This document shows, one piece after another, positions 1-12,300 of a stretch of DNA of 24,889 nucleotides. Position numbers and translations under genes: made by a program. How positions within the stretch are numbered: position 1 is the stretch's first letter; each line of letters begins with the position of its first letter. The DNA comes from Reticulitermes lucifugus (lineage: Eukaryota; Arthropoda; Insecta; Blattodea; Rhinotermitidae): NCBI GenBank assembly GCA_026260175.1, contig JAKCWW010005939.1, positions 1 to 24,889 on the forward strand. Reading direction: 5' to 3'. Below the pieces are notes generated by a model. It did no database searches. It was not told the origin of the DNA and was given only the letters and a program-made list of their open reading frames with translations.

Positions 1-56
1 AGACGATACATGCGGGCCAACGACGGTAACGGGAACGATGGATAGAGGTTTCACTG
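1..56. mobile_element. MITE terminal inverted repeat fragment, TA-flanked
   Basis: The sequence ends ATAGAGGTTTCACTG at 56 and is followed by TA, as expected for a Tc1/mariner/pogo-type element end. A closely matching end (GGGAACRATGGATAGAGG core, then TTTCACTG) occurs at 18752-18778. The other end of this copy lies outside the window. Confidence 0.55.
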
Positions 57-273
57 TATTTGATGGCAGAAAGACATTCGATTAGAGGAAACAAAAGCCC
101 CAAACTGTCAAATGTCTGAATGGCCGTACCAAAGAAACTGCAAGATCAACCTCAAATTTCACAATTACTTACGAATCTCATCACACATACATGACTAAAG
201 AACAAAGCTTACTTAATCACACTTCATAAATTCAGCATATTAATATCATACCGATTCAGAAAACTGTACGTAC
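1..273 (-). other. hyd intron, incomplete (downstream of exon n)
   Basis: This is AT-rich intron sequence. The first 56 bases are the end of a MITE-like repeat (listed separately). No exon for the expected next UBR5 segment was seen. Confidence 0.6.
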
Positions 274-398
274 CTCAGCACTGCATTTTACCAGAAGGCA
301 ATATGTGAACTTGTCTAGCAAAGTAGTACCAGTTTGACTTTGCAAGTAGGTTTGGTCCTCATAAATAGGTTGTGAGGTTGGCAACACCTCTTTCACAC
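274..398 (-). CDS. hyd: hyd exon n (last in window)
   Basis: This exon has 125 nt: two completing bases and 41 codons, ending in phase 0. The peptide is [20 protein letters not shown] then [24 protein letters not shown]5 carries EEQVYLNQQSGTIRLDCFTHCLIVKCTAD there. The human stretch before it is about 8 residues longer. The acceptor is tattag and the donor GTACGT. The next exon would begin with the segment matching LLLDTLLGTL and is not present in the remaining 273 bp. Confidence 0.94.
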
Positions 399-3300
399 CT
401 AATAAACAAGCAGAAAGAATATTTAAATCCAAACCAAAATAAGAAAAATTTAAAAGTTTAGTTGAATTTTATTACACTGCACAATCTCCACAAAAACTGC
501 ACTTCTACCACACCACTTGTATACAGTCTTAAAACTGCAAATCATTTATAACTGTAGATTGAATGTGGGACAAGGATCTTCAGAATTTGAAACGGGTTTA
601 ACATGTTTTCAAATGAAGCAATTCATCATGATACTGTAAATGAAAATGAACATGGATGAAACCACTTGTTAATGTAAGTGAGAGGCAGGGAAACTATGGC
701 AGGCTAAAACCTCATGCAGCCCATTCTATTGTTTGGACATTAATAACAAATAGTGATCAATTTCTATTTTCTGATATATAATAAAGAGAAGTTATTACAT
801 ACAAATGGGTATGAAAAAACTGAATGGGGATCATTCTATATCTGGTTTAATATATGAGAACATCAGAGCTAATGATATCATGTCAAAATGAATTACTAAC
901 CAAGCTATCTGATATGTCTAAAATATATTCAGACATCAGGAATAACTGATAGTGTTTTATTAGTGTATCAAGTGCAGAATTATCTTGAAAAGCTCTCTGG
1001 CCTGCAGTCACTTTGAAATGGAGCCATTGATGGAGCAGCCCACCTAGAATGTAACTGCTTCTGACAACGGCAGTGATACCGACCATAGATACCGTTCCAT
1101 CAAATGCATAAAACACTTTCTTCCGTTCATCTTGCAGTTGTTACGCAAGCAAGAGCTTGATGTTGTAATTCTGTGCAAAGTCACTTACCAGACATAATCA
1201 TCCCACGCACAGCTGACCAGTCATTGAGAAGTCTTTCCAATGCCCTTCTGCTGAACCGTGGAGGTTCCAAGTCATGATCAGGCACATCTGGTTCTGCAAC
1301 TCATCAACAAATGTTATAGCAGAAACACATTCACAGGTGCAGGCCACAAATTTCATGCTAAAAGTCTAGGCTCATAATATATAAAAGGTAAAGTTCTCCC
1401 TAGAACAGGCCATGAAGGCCTAGAGGGGGAATAGAGGAATAGCTCTACTCTTTCTTTAACCCTGGCACTAGATGGGGTGGGTGGTCAACTCCAAGCCCCG
1501 GCCACTTTACCCCCGGGAAAGAGACCTGGTACCCATTGTGTAGGAGGCTGGGTGGGCCCCAGGGCTGGTCTGGACGGCTGCGAAAATTCTTGCCCCCACC
1601 GGGATTCGATCCCCGGACCGTCCAGCCTGTAGCGAGTCACTATACCGACTACGCTATCCTGGCCCACTCATAATATATACCTGAATGAAGTAAAATGGGG
1701 AAAGGGCACAAAGGGTCTGTTAAAGGCCTATGTGCATCGGGACCGCAAGGGCTCGACCCATTATTTACTCATTACTCAAGATGGGGAAATATTGGGCAAC
1801 ATACGTCCACATTTTGCATTCTTCAAACCTGCAGATACACAGTGTTGTGTGGTAATTTCTTTTTGGTGTGGCATAAGGTGTTGCAGGCAAACAAGGAATG
1901 TCTCTGATGGCAAGAACTTAAAATGACTGAAGAAGTGAATTAGGTCACACTACCACATTCACTTGCAACACTGATGAAACATCGCCATCGAAGCAAGAAC
2001 AAACTGCTCCTATACTCCACAAGCAATCTGCTGATCTCATCACACACTGACTGCTAGTATGCCCTAACAGCAAACATGTAGCCTGATATACATATTCTCT
2101 TTGTGACTGATGTGTACATAAATAAATATTAATTGACATACCAAGATCCGACGATGGTGTTTTCCTGCTAGAAGCAGATGCACTTCTAGGTCTTGCAGCT
2201 CGATACTGGCGTTGCTCCACTGACTGGCGCCCCACAGTCTGAACCAAGAACAGCAGAATGCTTTCACCTCTGAAAGTTAAAAAAAAAAAAAAAAAATTTA
2301 TGTGGCAGTAAGTTATGCAATGTTACTAACAAGTTACTTGGTACTGGGAAATCAAATGGATTGCTGTGACCAAACAAACCTGTCACACAGCCAGTTCAGC
2401 ATATTTTGAACTAACAAAGCCTGCTTTTAATCATTTGTAATGACACAACACAGTGTCATAAAGATATTAAGAGATCACAAATGTTTCATACAATCAGCAA
2501 AAAAATGCCAGAAAGAAAAGTTCAATCATGTACGAACAGCTTGTCATTAGGACCCTCCTCCTCAAAATCAGCATGGGGAATTCGTCCATTATGTCACAAT
2601 GCAGTCAGCTACAAAGAAAGGCTCAAAATCTTTTTGTGTGGATATACAGCACAGACACACTTAACTTGGGACCATCCCTTGCACCTTCAATTACTGCATG
2701 TCGATTGCTGCTTCCCCAAATTCTGTTGTCAGTTAACATGCCCAGAGAGAAGGAAATTGGCTTTGTCACTAACACAGTTTTGGCTATAAAGAGTCCATTG
2801 TCAAGTTCTGAAAGAACACAGCAAAATGTGTAGTGTACTTCTCTGTCTTGTACTGTTACAAACTGCAATAACTGGTATTTGTATTTATTAAATCTCAAAA
2901 ACAATTTCACAAGCAGAATTTTGTATACTGTAGAATGTGGTGATCAACCGTCATGCAGCTTGTTTAGTTCATTATCTTTGATTGCAAACAAAGCTCCTCA
3001 AACTTCATTCACCTTAGTTTCAGTGACTGGTCATTTAGCGGGATTTTCACTTCATAAATTCAACCCAGCTTCAATCATCAACTTATACCATTTTTAGATG
3101 GACATTTTTGTTGGTGGTTCCCTGCCAAACACCATACAAAAACTCTTTTGCACTGTAACCACAGATTTCAATTTGTGATACCAGAGCCACACTTAGCTTT
3201 CTTCACTTCAGATACCATTTTCCACAATTGTGATGTTGGCATCAGTGATGACAAGACTTGGGAACTCAAACTTGATCACATTGCCTACCTGAGTATGTTC

Positions 3301-6300
3301 AGTCATCATTCCTGTGTTTTTCAGTTCAGGATTAGTATTACATTAAAATCACCCACATTTCACATGTTCATAATGCACATGCAGTCTGGCAGATGGGTAC
3401 CAATAATTGATACTGCTTACATCATCAGGGTTTACTGTCCTTCCTCCTGTCATGAATAGACAGACACTTGCCCCTTTCAGAGCCTACAGTTCCCACTAAG
3501 GCATCTGAGCCTGGTCCTATGATCAACTACTCCTATCATCACTGATCCATTTCTATCCTGCTACTACCACATAACCAGCCACTTTACCAACTTGAACCAC
3601 TTTTACCTTGAAGACAGAAGAAGAATGTTTCTCAGAAACAGTGGTACCAGCCTATCAGACTACAACATGGTGCTGTACCCTACAAGACTGTAATATGATG
3701 AATTTCAACTGCTGGAAAATAATCAGCCTCATTAACCTTTAAACAACCTGTGTTCACATATGCAAAGGCATGTAAAAATATGCCTAGAAATTAATTTCAT
3801 ACATTTAGGCAACATGGAAACTTACTGCATTTTAAAGACATGCTGCATAATCTCTGTTTCATTTTCCACAAAATGCCATTTGTTTCATAATTTTATCTTT
3901 TCCTATTCAAACAATACATTTTTCACAATCCACGCGCTGAGATTTAAATACCACTCCCGTCATTTAAAGGTTAAAGAACTGGATCAAACAAGAAGGTGAA
4001 ATTTTCTGGAGGACAACTACACTGTTATAAAGGACTGTGAAAAACAAATTTACATGCAGAAAGCAGAACACTATAACAAGAACAAGGTATGGTGATAGGG
4101 TGTTGTGAACACAACTCAACATTCAGATTCCACATGTGCGGAATTTCATGACCAGTTGACACAATCAGCTTCTCAATATGGGCTTTGCTCCTAGAAGCTG
4201 GTCAGGAAGCTCAAGTATTGAAGCAGGAGACATGGAGATTCAATCCATTTACCATTTGGATGCACAATAAAGGTTCCAGTCTTCTTTGATATGATACCAT
4301 GTTGACTGGCACACAGGTACCAACATTGTAAGAGAAGCTTGATGCCTCCACCTTCAGGGCAGTCTACCTGCATGGCATCGTATTCCAAAGACTGAAATCT
4401 TCATCAGCAACAGTGTGAGAACCTCAAATTTTGCACAGAACATGCAAGATTATGATCACAAATTGTGTAGTCTCTTACCTGCTGTTTGGCTGTGAAACCA
4501 GGTCGGTTTCCGTGACAAGTCTACACAGCAGATCATAGCGAGCTGCTTGCTGGCCCATAATTAGGGCTTTACACTTGCACTTTTCCCAGCAGTCACAGTA
4601 AGCAGTGGGGGAGGTGCGCTTCAACTTGCAGTCATGACCCTTGTGACATACTTTGGCACATTCAGTGCAGCAGCATAATGAACCAGTCAAACCACAAGTA
4701 CGGCACTCAAAGATATCCTGCAAATGGTTTATATACATAATCAAGTTCATTTTCTAACTTCTAATCACACATACCACAACACAGAACTAAGGTTTAAAAA
4801 ACTGATGTGTAAAAGGCAATATTCTGTTTAGAAGTGGACATCATGGGGACATTAAAACAACAAAGATTAATTCAACATTATTCATGCCTTTACCATTCTT
4901 TGATCTCAGAGGTTACAGATTTTCTAATACTCACATGATCTCTAGCACTCACAACTGACTGCTGAAAATAGGCCATCCTTTACAAGTAAAATCCTACCCA
5001 GAATTTACCACACACTTGCAATGCACAAAGGTAAAAAGGTAAAAGGTAAAGCAACCCCATTACAGGCCTGGACAGGCCCATAGGGTTCCAGGAGCTTGAG
5101 GCTCCCAGATTTCTAGACAATCGGAACATGAAGGTGGTAAGGTTGTCAGCCCTACGTACCGTCCACCTTTACCCCCAGCAGATACCCCTGTTACTCATTT
5201 CTGTTAGAGGCTGAGTCGACCCCAGGACCATAGTGCAACCGGAAAGGTTATGTCAATGAAAAATTCCAATGACGCCACCGGGAATTGAACCCGCAACCTT
5301 CCGGCTTGTAGCGCAGTGCCTCAACCAACTGTGCCACCGTGTGCCCCTGCAATGCACAAAATCAAGGTCAACCAAACTCACACATATACCGGGCGTATCT
5401 AAAATATCTGGACAAACTTCATGACCGAGTGCTTCACATCAAACCAAAGGAAAAGGTTTATGTAAACACGTCTGGAAACGAGTGGTTTCTAAGTTTAATT
5501 GAAACATTAGATTCAAAAATAACTACATTAACTATGTAATATTTTACTTACAACTGAAATAATACATTCACAGTACACGTTCCCAGTTTAATACCTGTCG
5601 AGTTCTTACTGTTTATCAAGTCATAATTCACAAGAAATGCTCAAAATGTCCTCCACCTGAATCAGTGCATACAAGAACATGTCTGATCAAGGACTGCTGC
5701 ACACTTTCAAGGTCCTGGGGTGGTTACAATTGGTCTGACAGGCATAAAAAATGTGCTGGTGAAGTGTGTCTACATTTTCAACTGGGGCTGAACACAATAT
5801 AGGTTTTAAAGTGTCCCCATAGATACAGTCCTAAAGGATTGAGGTCAGGTGAATGTCAGGGCTGTCCCTCGAAAACGAAGTGTTTGAGGATGTATAATGA
5901 TATGACACCTTTTCCTTGTTTCAGTGTGGGGAACTCGCTCCTGAAGTTTGTCCAAGCATTTTAGATACAACGTGTATATATGCTGTATTATAATCTGGGT
6001 CTAAAGTAAACAAGAGTTGTCTGATACTTTATTCATACCAACTTCTTTTCTTGCTTGGAAACAGTACAGCCTCCCTTCCGAACACAAAGCTACTTGATCT
6101 TACAGCAAGCTGTGAAATGGTTGGTTTTTGCCTTACTCATTTGGTTCATCAATCAGCAGACTTTTACTGGGAAAAACCACTCACATATCAAGGATTCCCA
6201 ATCTTCATTCTCTGCACTAAGCAACTGTTTCTGTGTCAATGGTTTCCATCACACTTTGTCCCTGTTTTTCAAAATGGTGACCAATGATGTCAACCTCAGT

Positions 6301-9300
6301 CTAACATTTGTTTTGTTGCCATGGTTAGGGCTCAACATTAACAACTTACAACAACAAGCAGAACACTCACCGAGTAATAAGCACCTCCTGTTCAATGCAC
6401 AAAAATAACTTTCTGTGGGTATCCTTCATCATATGATCCATAACATGAGACACAAGCTCAACACATTAGTGTTTGTCATCCAGATGAATATTCTGGAGGA
6501 ACTGTAGTTTGTAGGCATCCATATGTAAACATACAAAAAGACTTTGTGCATGGTTCACCTTAGTATTTTCATTTACATGCTGCACTTTCTCAGCTCAGAC
6601 TCCACTGGGTTGCAAAAAAATTACCATATGATTCATTCCACATTTCCTCCAAAATGCTTTGCTGACCTGTTCATTTCACAGGCAAAACAATGACCATATC
6701 TTTTTAACTTCTTTGGCCATATCCTGTTAAATGGTCATTACAGGGTCACTACCAACTGTTTATATGAATGCTCTTCACACAACAAGCAGAACAGTGCACA
6801 CTGTGCATGTGTTACTACTGAACTTCGAACTCCCAGTCACATCAACTTTACATCAAGCAGAACCATAGTGCACACTGTGCATGGGTTATTATTGCACTGT
6901 GAACTCCCAGTCATATCAACTTTCTTGTGCACTGGAAGTTGCACAGAAAGACATCATTCAAAGATTCACTCTTCAATGATGCTGCAGTTTAAAGTTCAGC
7001 TACTGTCCAAGACCAAGTGGTTTTAAATTTACAGTAATATTACTGACATTTAAGAATGAACAGTGCACTGAGGCCAACACTGAAAAGTTAATGTGAAGTT
7101 TCTTAGTTTGTGTTCATTCCCATTTAATTTATTAAATATTCAGCTAACTCCCTACCTGGTTGATGTGCTCAGCTCCTGTCCATGTGAAACTGCAGGTGTC
7201 ATTACAACAAACAACATGAAGTGGAGAGTCGTCAGGACTTGAACCAGCAGGGTAAACCATGGCAGCTACTGCAGCAGCCTTATATTGCTGCTGTGATGAT
7301 TCCAAAATTGAGGGAACACCAGCTGTCTGTTGCTCAGCTGTAGATAATGATGGACCTGCCAATGGACTAAGAGGAGGAAGAGATGCTATTTCCTTATTTG
7401 CCACTCGCTTAATTGTATCTAGAAGTGTTAAAGATGCTGCATATGCACGTGATGTTACTGCCAGCATGAAAGGTGTCAGTCCTTGTGCATCTCTGCAATA
7501 ACAATAACAGCGATAACAGTGGTGGTGGTGGTGGTGGTGGTGGTGGTGGTAGTAGTAATAGTAGTAGTACCAGCAGCAGCAGTAAATGCATAAAAGACAC
7601 ACTCATGTGTGTTTCCATGCATCTGTTAAAACTGTGCAGAGTACAATCTAAACTTCTGCTTCACAGAATAATGAACACAATTTATTTGTGGCAAGTGGGT
7701 GACAGAGATTTTATGGATGTTTGTAAGAATACAGATACCACAGTATAAGTGAAATATAATCAATGATCACAATGTACATAACTCAACTTGCAGCAAAGTA
7801 CAGTGGAACATGCCTTTAATGTTCCTCAATTTCACGTTTTCTTCATTTACCACTGATTTTCAATAATTTTAAGACAAAAACCTCGGTGCTAAATTTTCTC
7901 CATTTACGGGTTTCCTCAGTTTAATGTTCACTTCTGCTTGACAAAGAAACCTTAAATGGAAATGTCACTATAAATAGGTGTTTTATGAAGTTCTATCATT
8001 TTTTCACTACAAATGAAATGGCTGCTGGGATCCAGGTTATGGTAAAATACACTGTACTTACTTTCACCAGCTTCTAGTTTCTAAGTCACACTACAGGATT
8101 CAGTACCATTTATACAACAAACAAATGTGATTAATTAAGTGGGATTTTTTGGGTGAAAAAAGAATATTACAGACTCTCCACATGAGAAGGTTTCAGTCAC
8201 AAGTTACAGTAACGTCCATGTGCTCACTGCCAGTAATGCAAACTGGATGCAGATGACAAGCAAAATTACTGTTAACTAAACTATAAGTTATACATGAATC
8301 AAATTCTATACAATTCAAATCTGTATGTAATACAAAACAGTTAAAACAGTTGAATTCTCTGACATGGAGCAATCCCTCTTGCTAACAGGGAATACACTGT
8401 TCAAGAGGTTTTACTACCACTTTCCAGTATACTTCTAGCAACAGAGAGTGACAGTAGCAATAATCAAAATACCATACTCTTTATTTAGTAAAATCCTAAC
8501 CACAAACTTTAGACTCCCAACATGTGAAGTTTAAGTGAAGGGACAATATAAAGGAGCCCACGTGGTAGTGCAGTTGCACTATTTTGTGAGGACAACTGTA
8601 AAACACATACGCTTTCAACAAATGCCAGCTATGATATAATGGATAGGCACACGGAGGGTGCAGTAAAGTTAAGATACCTTTCCTTCCATAACAAGAAGTA
8701 CATACAATCTGTAGGTGGTGGAGACATGATAAATCAAGTAATCATAAAATGCCTTTGTGATGAATTTTCCATTACAAATAGTTCTAATATCTTTAATGAA
8801 AGAAACTGGCTAGTTCCAGCAAAACATGGCACACAATGTGCATACACTTATTGGAGCAACTGGATGGACAATCTGGTGTCATGAAGCTTGGCACCAGAAA
8901 TGTAAACCTCCATTTCTTAAAACCAAGAGTACATATATACTAGAAGCTAGCATGTAATCTCATGTGATGTATATGACAAACAAAAAAGAGTGGGCCAAAT
9001 GACTTACAAATGTAAGCTGCGACCCATTTACATATACTGCACAGGACACATCCCATACTTCCACATATCCAATAAGAAATTCAGGTCTTTATACAAAGTT
9101 AGCAAACTCCTTTCATCTACTCATTTGGTTTTTTTAATCTATAATGTTCTATGTGTCAAAGGTCAAATTTCAAAAGTTTCTGTTGAATGTTTTCAAATGT
9201 ATTAATTACCAAAACTGTTCTCTACTTACAAATGTAATTTTACAAACAAAATATTTAGATTTCCAGCTAAGTGTCCAGAAAACATTTGTGGTAAAACAGT

Positions 9301-12300
9301 AAAAAAAGTTTTTAGCAAATTTTTGAATTTATAGAAGTGTTACACAGCTGACAACTCACTTAGCAACAAGCATTTCCTTTAGGTGTGGACTAAGTACAGA
9401 ACTCTCACACAATGACTGCAGTGCCATCAGTGCATTGTTCTTGCGTTCCGTTGGGTCCACAACATAAGAGTTGCTTGCCACACCAGAAACAGAACCTGTC
9501 ACAAAAATAACACAAGTATTAAGAAACAAACTTTATTGTTCAAGATCAATAAGGGAAAAAGAAACAGAGTTCCATTTAACAAGCCGAACTGAGTAGGTGC
9601 CTCCCCACTTCATATCTCAGGACAGAAAGAGGGGCTAATTTCTCTAACATCACATTCTTTCTTTTGTATCCTTTACCACTGGACAATGGACACAGTCAAG
9701 AAGCTGTGTGGTTCTGAATAGGTTTAACTGTTGAAGATCAGAATAGTATACATACGTACTATGAAAGAACATTCTTCAGAGAGTAAAAGAATGAACACCT
9801 TGTTAGGAAGGTCATGCCTGTCCACATCAACATGTGTCTGTGACCAGTGAGTAAATAAACCACTTGACATTTTTCTTAAATTTGACATTGAAGACTTTCA
9901 CCAAAAACTGAGGCAAATCAGATTTACAGCCATATTAATCCACAATACAACATACTTCACATATGACCAGGTGGATTATCTGTGTTATCCCACAAACACT
10001 TCCACATATTTACTGGAAATTTCATGTGACAGACTTCCACCAAAGTTGTCATGCAATTTTGATTTTCAGACATATTAATCCATGATGCCCATGTAGCCTA
10101 TAAGCTGTCTTACATATTTTTTGTTGAAATTCAATATAGGAGGCCTCCACCAAAAACTGTCAGGCAAATCTGATTTTTGGGCATGTTGATTCACAACAAA
10201 GCCTAATTTACATGAGGCCATGAACTGTTGTTTCCATGTTATCCCATAAACTACATCAAAATTTTGCTGAAATTTGGTATGGGAGACTTCACTAAAAGTC
10301 TAGCAATTCCAATTCTTGGATTTATCGATTCATAGCAAAGACCAGTCTGTATAACGTCATAATAGACTTTTTCATATGGCCCACAACCCTTCTACAGACT
10401 TTAATAAAATCCAATACAGGCTGTCAATGATTTACATGTAATTCTTTCCATTTTTCAAGTACACTTAATAAACCAGAGATCATCATCAGTGACTTTGTGC
10501 ATTCAATTATGAAGTACATCCTTTCCACTATTATCTTCAACACTCAGGTTTCTAAAATGTCATGGATGATGGTAAACTTTTATATGAGGAGACATCCAAA
10601 TTTAATTACAAACAGTTTTGCATATACATATTAAATGCCATCAAACAGCACTGTTCATTCACCATCATAATTAAAGTTTTAGTTCTGCAAATAGCCAGCC
10701 ACTTACTGCTGGTTGTGGGCTTTGTGACAGGTGTACCAGAGACTCCAATGCCCATAAGACTGTCCTCATCACCAGATGTTGGGTCAAAAGTTTCTGGTGG
10801 CCAGCTTAAGGTTGGAATTGCTTCATCTGCCAATGGCTGATGTGCTCCTGCATCCACAGCTATATCACGTTCTACACACAGAATTGTTATTGTTACAGCT
10901 AACAAACATGGTAGAAATTATTGGGTTTTGGAAGAGAAAATACATGGTGCTAATAATAACCACAATCCTGGACATACGCAACCTCGTAAGTTAGATTATA
11001 AATCACATGCATCCCCACAATCACCCTTGCTTAACTGCATTAATAATAACAACAACAATAATAATAATGACGAAGATGATGCAGTGAAACTAGTTTAAGA
11101 AATATCTGGAAAAATGCAACAACTCCAACTTATTAAGCGGGAAAACATCTTAAATGGGTAGTAATGAAAACTACCCCCCCCCTTTTTTTAATGTTTGAGA
11201 ATGCATTACATGTATGTGGCAGTCCATGTCTATTTCAGATTTCAATAAATCAATTTAATGTATTTAAGTTTGTAACAAGTTATTTATTATGGATTTAAAT
11301 TTATTCAAATTATTAAATAAATAGTTTTTATGTTGACTGCACAGCAGCAGATACACAAAGTTTGTTCTGCTCTACAAAGTTCAGATATATCAGCTGAGTT
11401 GAGTAGTAGGTGTCTGGAGTCGTGTAATTATAAAACATACATTTTATTTAATTTCTTATTTAATTGTAAAGTGTTGTGATAAAGTGACTAAACAATTTTT
11501 TTTACAAAACAGATATTACTTATATTTTTTAATTGATACTAAGAAATGTAATGACCACATATATTCTGTTGAGGTTACGGAGTCCATGACTGACTAGCCT
11601 GGAAGCTGCAATTGTAAAAGTGTTAAATTGATTAAGCTGAGACTGTTACATATGTATGTTGAATTTGTGTAATTTGCAGCATTTTTAGGTAAGTGAAAGT
11701 CTGAACACATTCTCACCTGTACCTGACCATCCAACTGACAGAGTCCTTTCAACACTGTATGTTGGGAACACACTGAATTCAACGGAAACTCAGGGAAAAT
11801 GTTCAAGATTTTGATATTGAAAATAAAAGGGTGAAAAATTTGTTTCGTCATGAACTTTCCATGCTTAGTAGGCAGGAAATTTTCTTACATGGGAAACATA
11901 TTAACAGGGCAATGTGCGTGTTCACCACATGGGAAAATTTTGGTACTATATTATCCTGACATTTTTGGTGGGGCAACTTCTTAACCAGGGATGTCTTAAG
12001 CAACTTTCACTGTAATAATAATAATAATAATAATAATAAATTACAGAACATTAAACATGGGAGATAACACTACATATACCATAAATTGTAACTACAGAAT
12101 ACCTGCAACACTATATACCTTAGAAACATGGTTTGTTTCATGTATATAATTGTAAATGCCCTGCATAAAGGTGGTGGTGGTGGTGGTGGTGGTGGTGATG
12201 ATGACCATGATGACGAAGATGATGATAATGACAAAGATGACAATGATCTCCTTACACTCTAGCACCCAACTCTTTTCTCTGCAACTCACCAGCCAGGTAC

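Larger units (their letters stand above)
2270..4478 (-). other. hyd intron k/l, mostly unrecognised
   Basis: This is a 2209-bp phase-2 intron. It starts beside a homopolymer (plus-strand A18 at 2279-2296), which acts as the pyrimidine tract of exon l. A region near 3540-3700 translates on the plus strand to a patch with [19 protein letters not shown], which resembles a motif I associate with insect retroelement flanks; this is weak. The minus-strand open stretch at 4191-4388 has no recognisable product. Confidence 0.6.
4718..7155 (-). other. hyd intron j/k with SINE, deleted DNA transposon and tandem duplication
   Basis: This is a 2438-bp phase-0 intron that splits the UBR box. It contains the SINE 5030-5347, the transposon remnant 5389-5974 and the tandem duplication 6783-6923. 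The remainder (4718-5016, 5990-6780 and 6930-7155) shows nothing recognisable. Confidence 0.8.
7493..9359 (-). other. hyd intron i/j
   Basis: This is an 1867-bp phase-2 intron. It holds the compound microsatellite near its 3' end and a possible MITE at 7801-8054. The stretch 8055-9359 has no recognisable feature; the plus-strand open stretch at 8639-8884 resembles no known protein. Confidence 0.7.

Noticed and set aside
1595..1666. Functional tRNA gene
   Set aside because: The A and B boxes look like a tRNA gene, but the sequence lacks a full cloverleaf with a matched acceptor stem and continues into a SINE body with target duplications.
2481..3459. Several plus-strand open frames of 70-103 codons
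   Set aside because: They overlap each other in different frames without motifs. Nothing indicates coding use.
4191..4388. Minus-strand frame of 65 codons in intron k/l
   Set aside because: I considered an additional hyd exon, but exon k and exon l join in frame exactly as UBR5 requires, so nothing is missing there.
5281..5347. Functional tRNA gene
   Set aside because: This is the head of the family 2 SINE. The CCA-side acceptor pairing is missing and the body continues to a CTTTACC tail.
6051..6408. Two overlapping plus-strand open frames (78 and 117 codons)
   Set aside because: No recognisable motif, ordinary intron base composition, and opposite to the host gene. The length is within chance for this region.
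7409..7748. Open frames with poly-Pro, poly-His and poly-Gly
   Set aside because: They are translations of the GGT microsatellite in several frames; only the minus-strand part below 7492 is a true exon.
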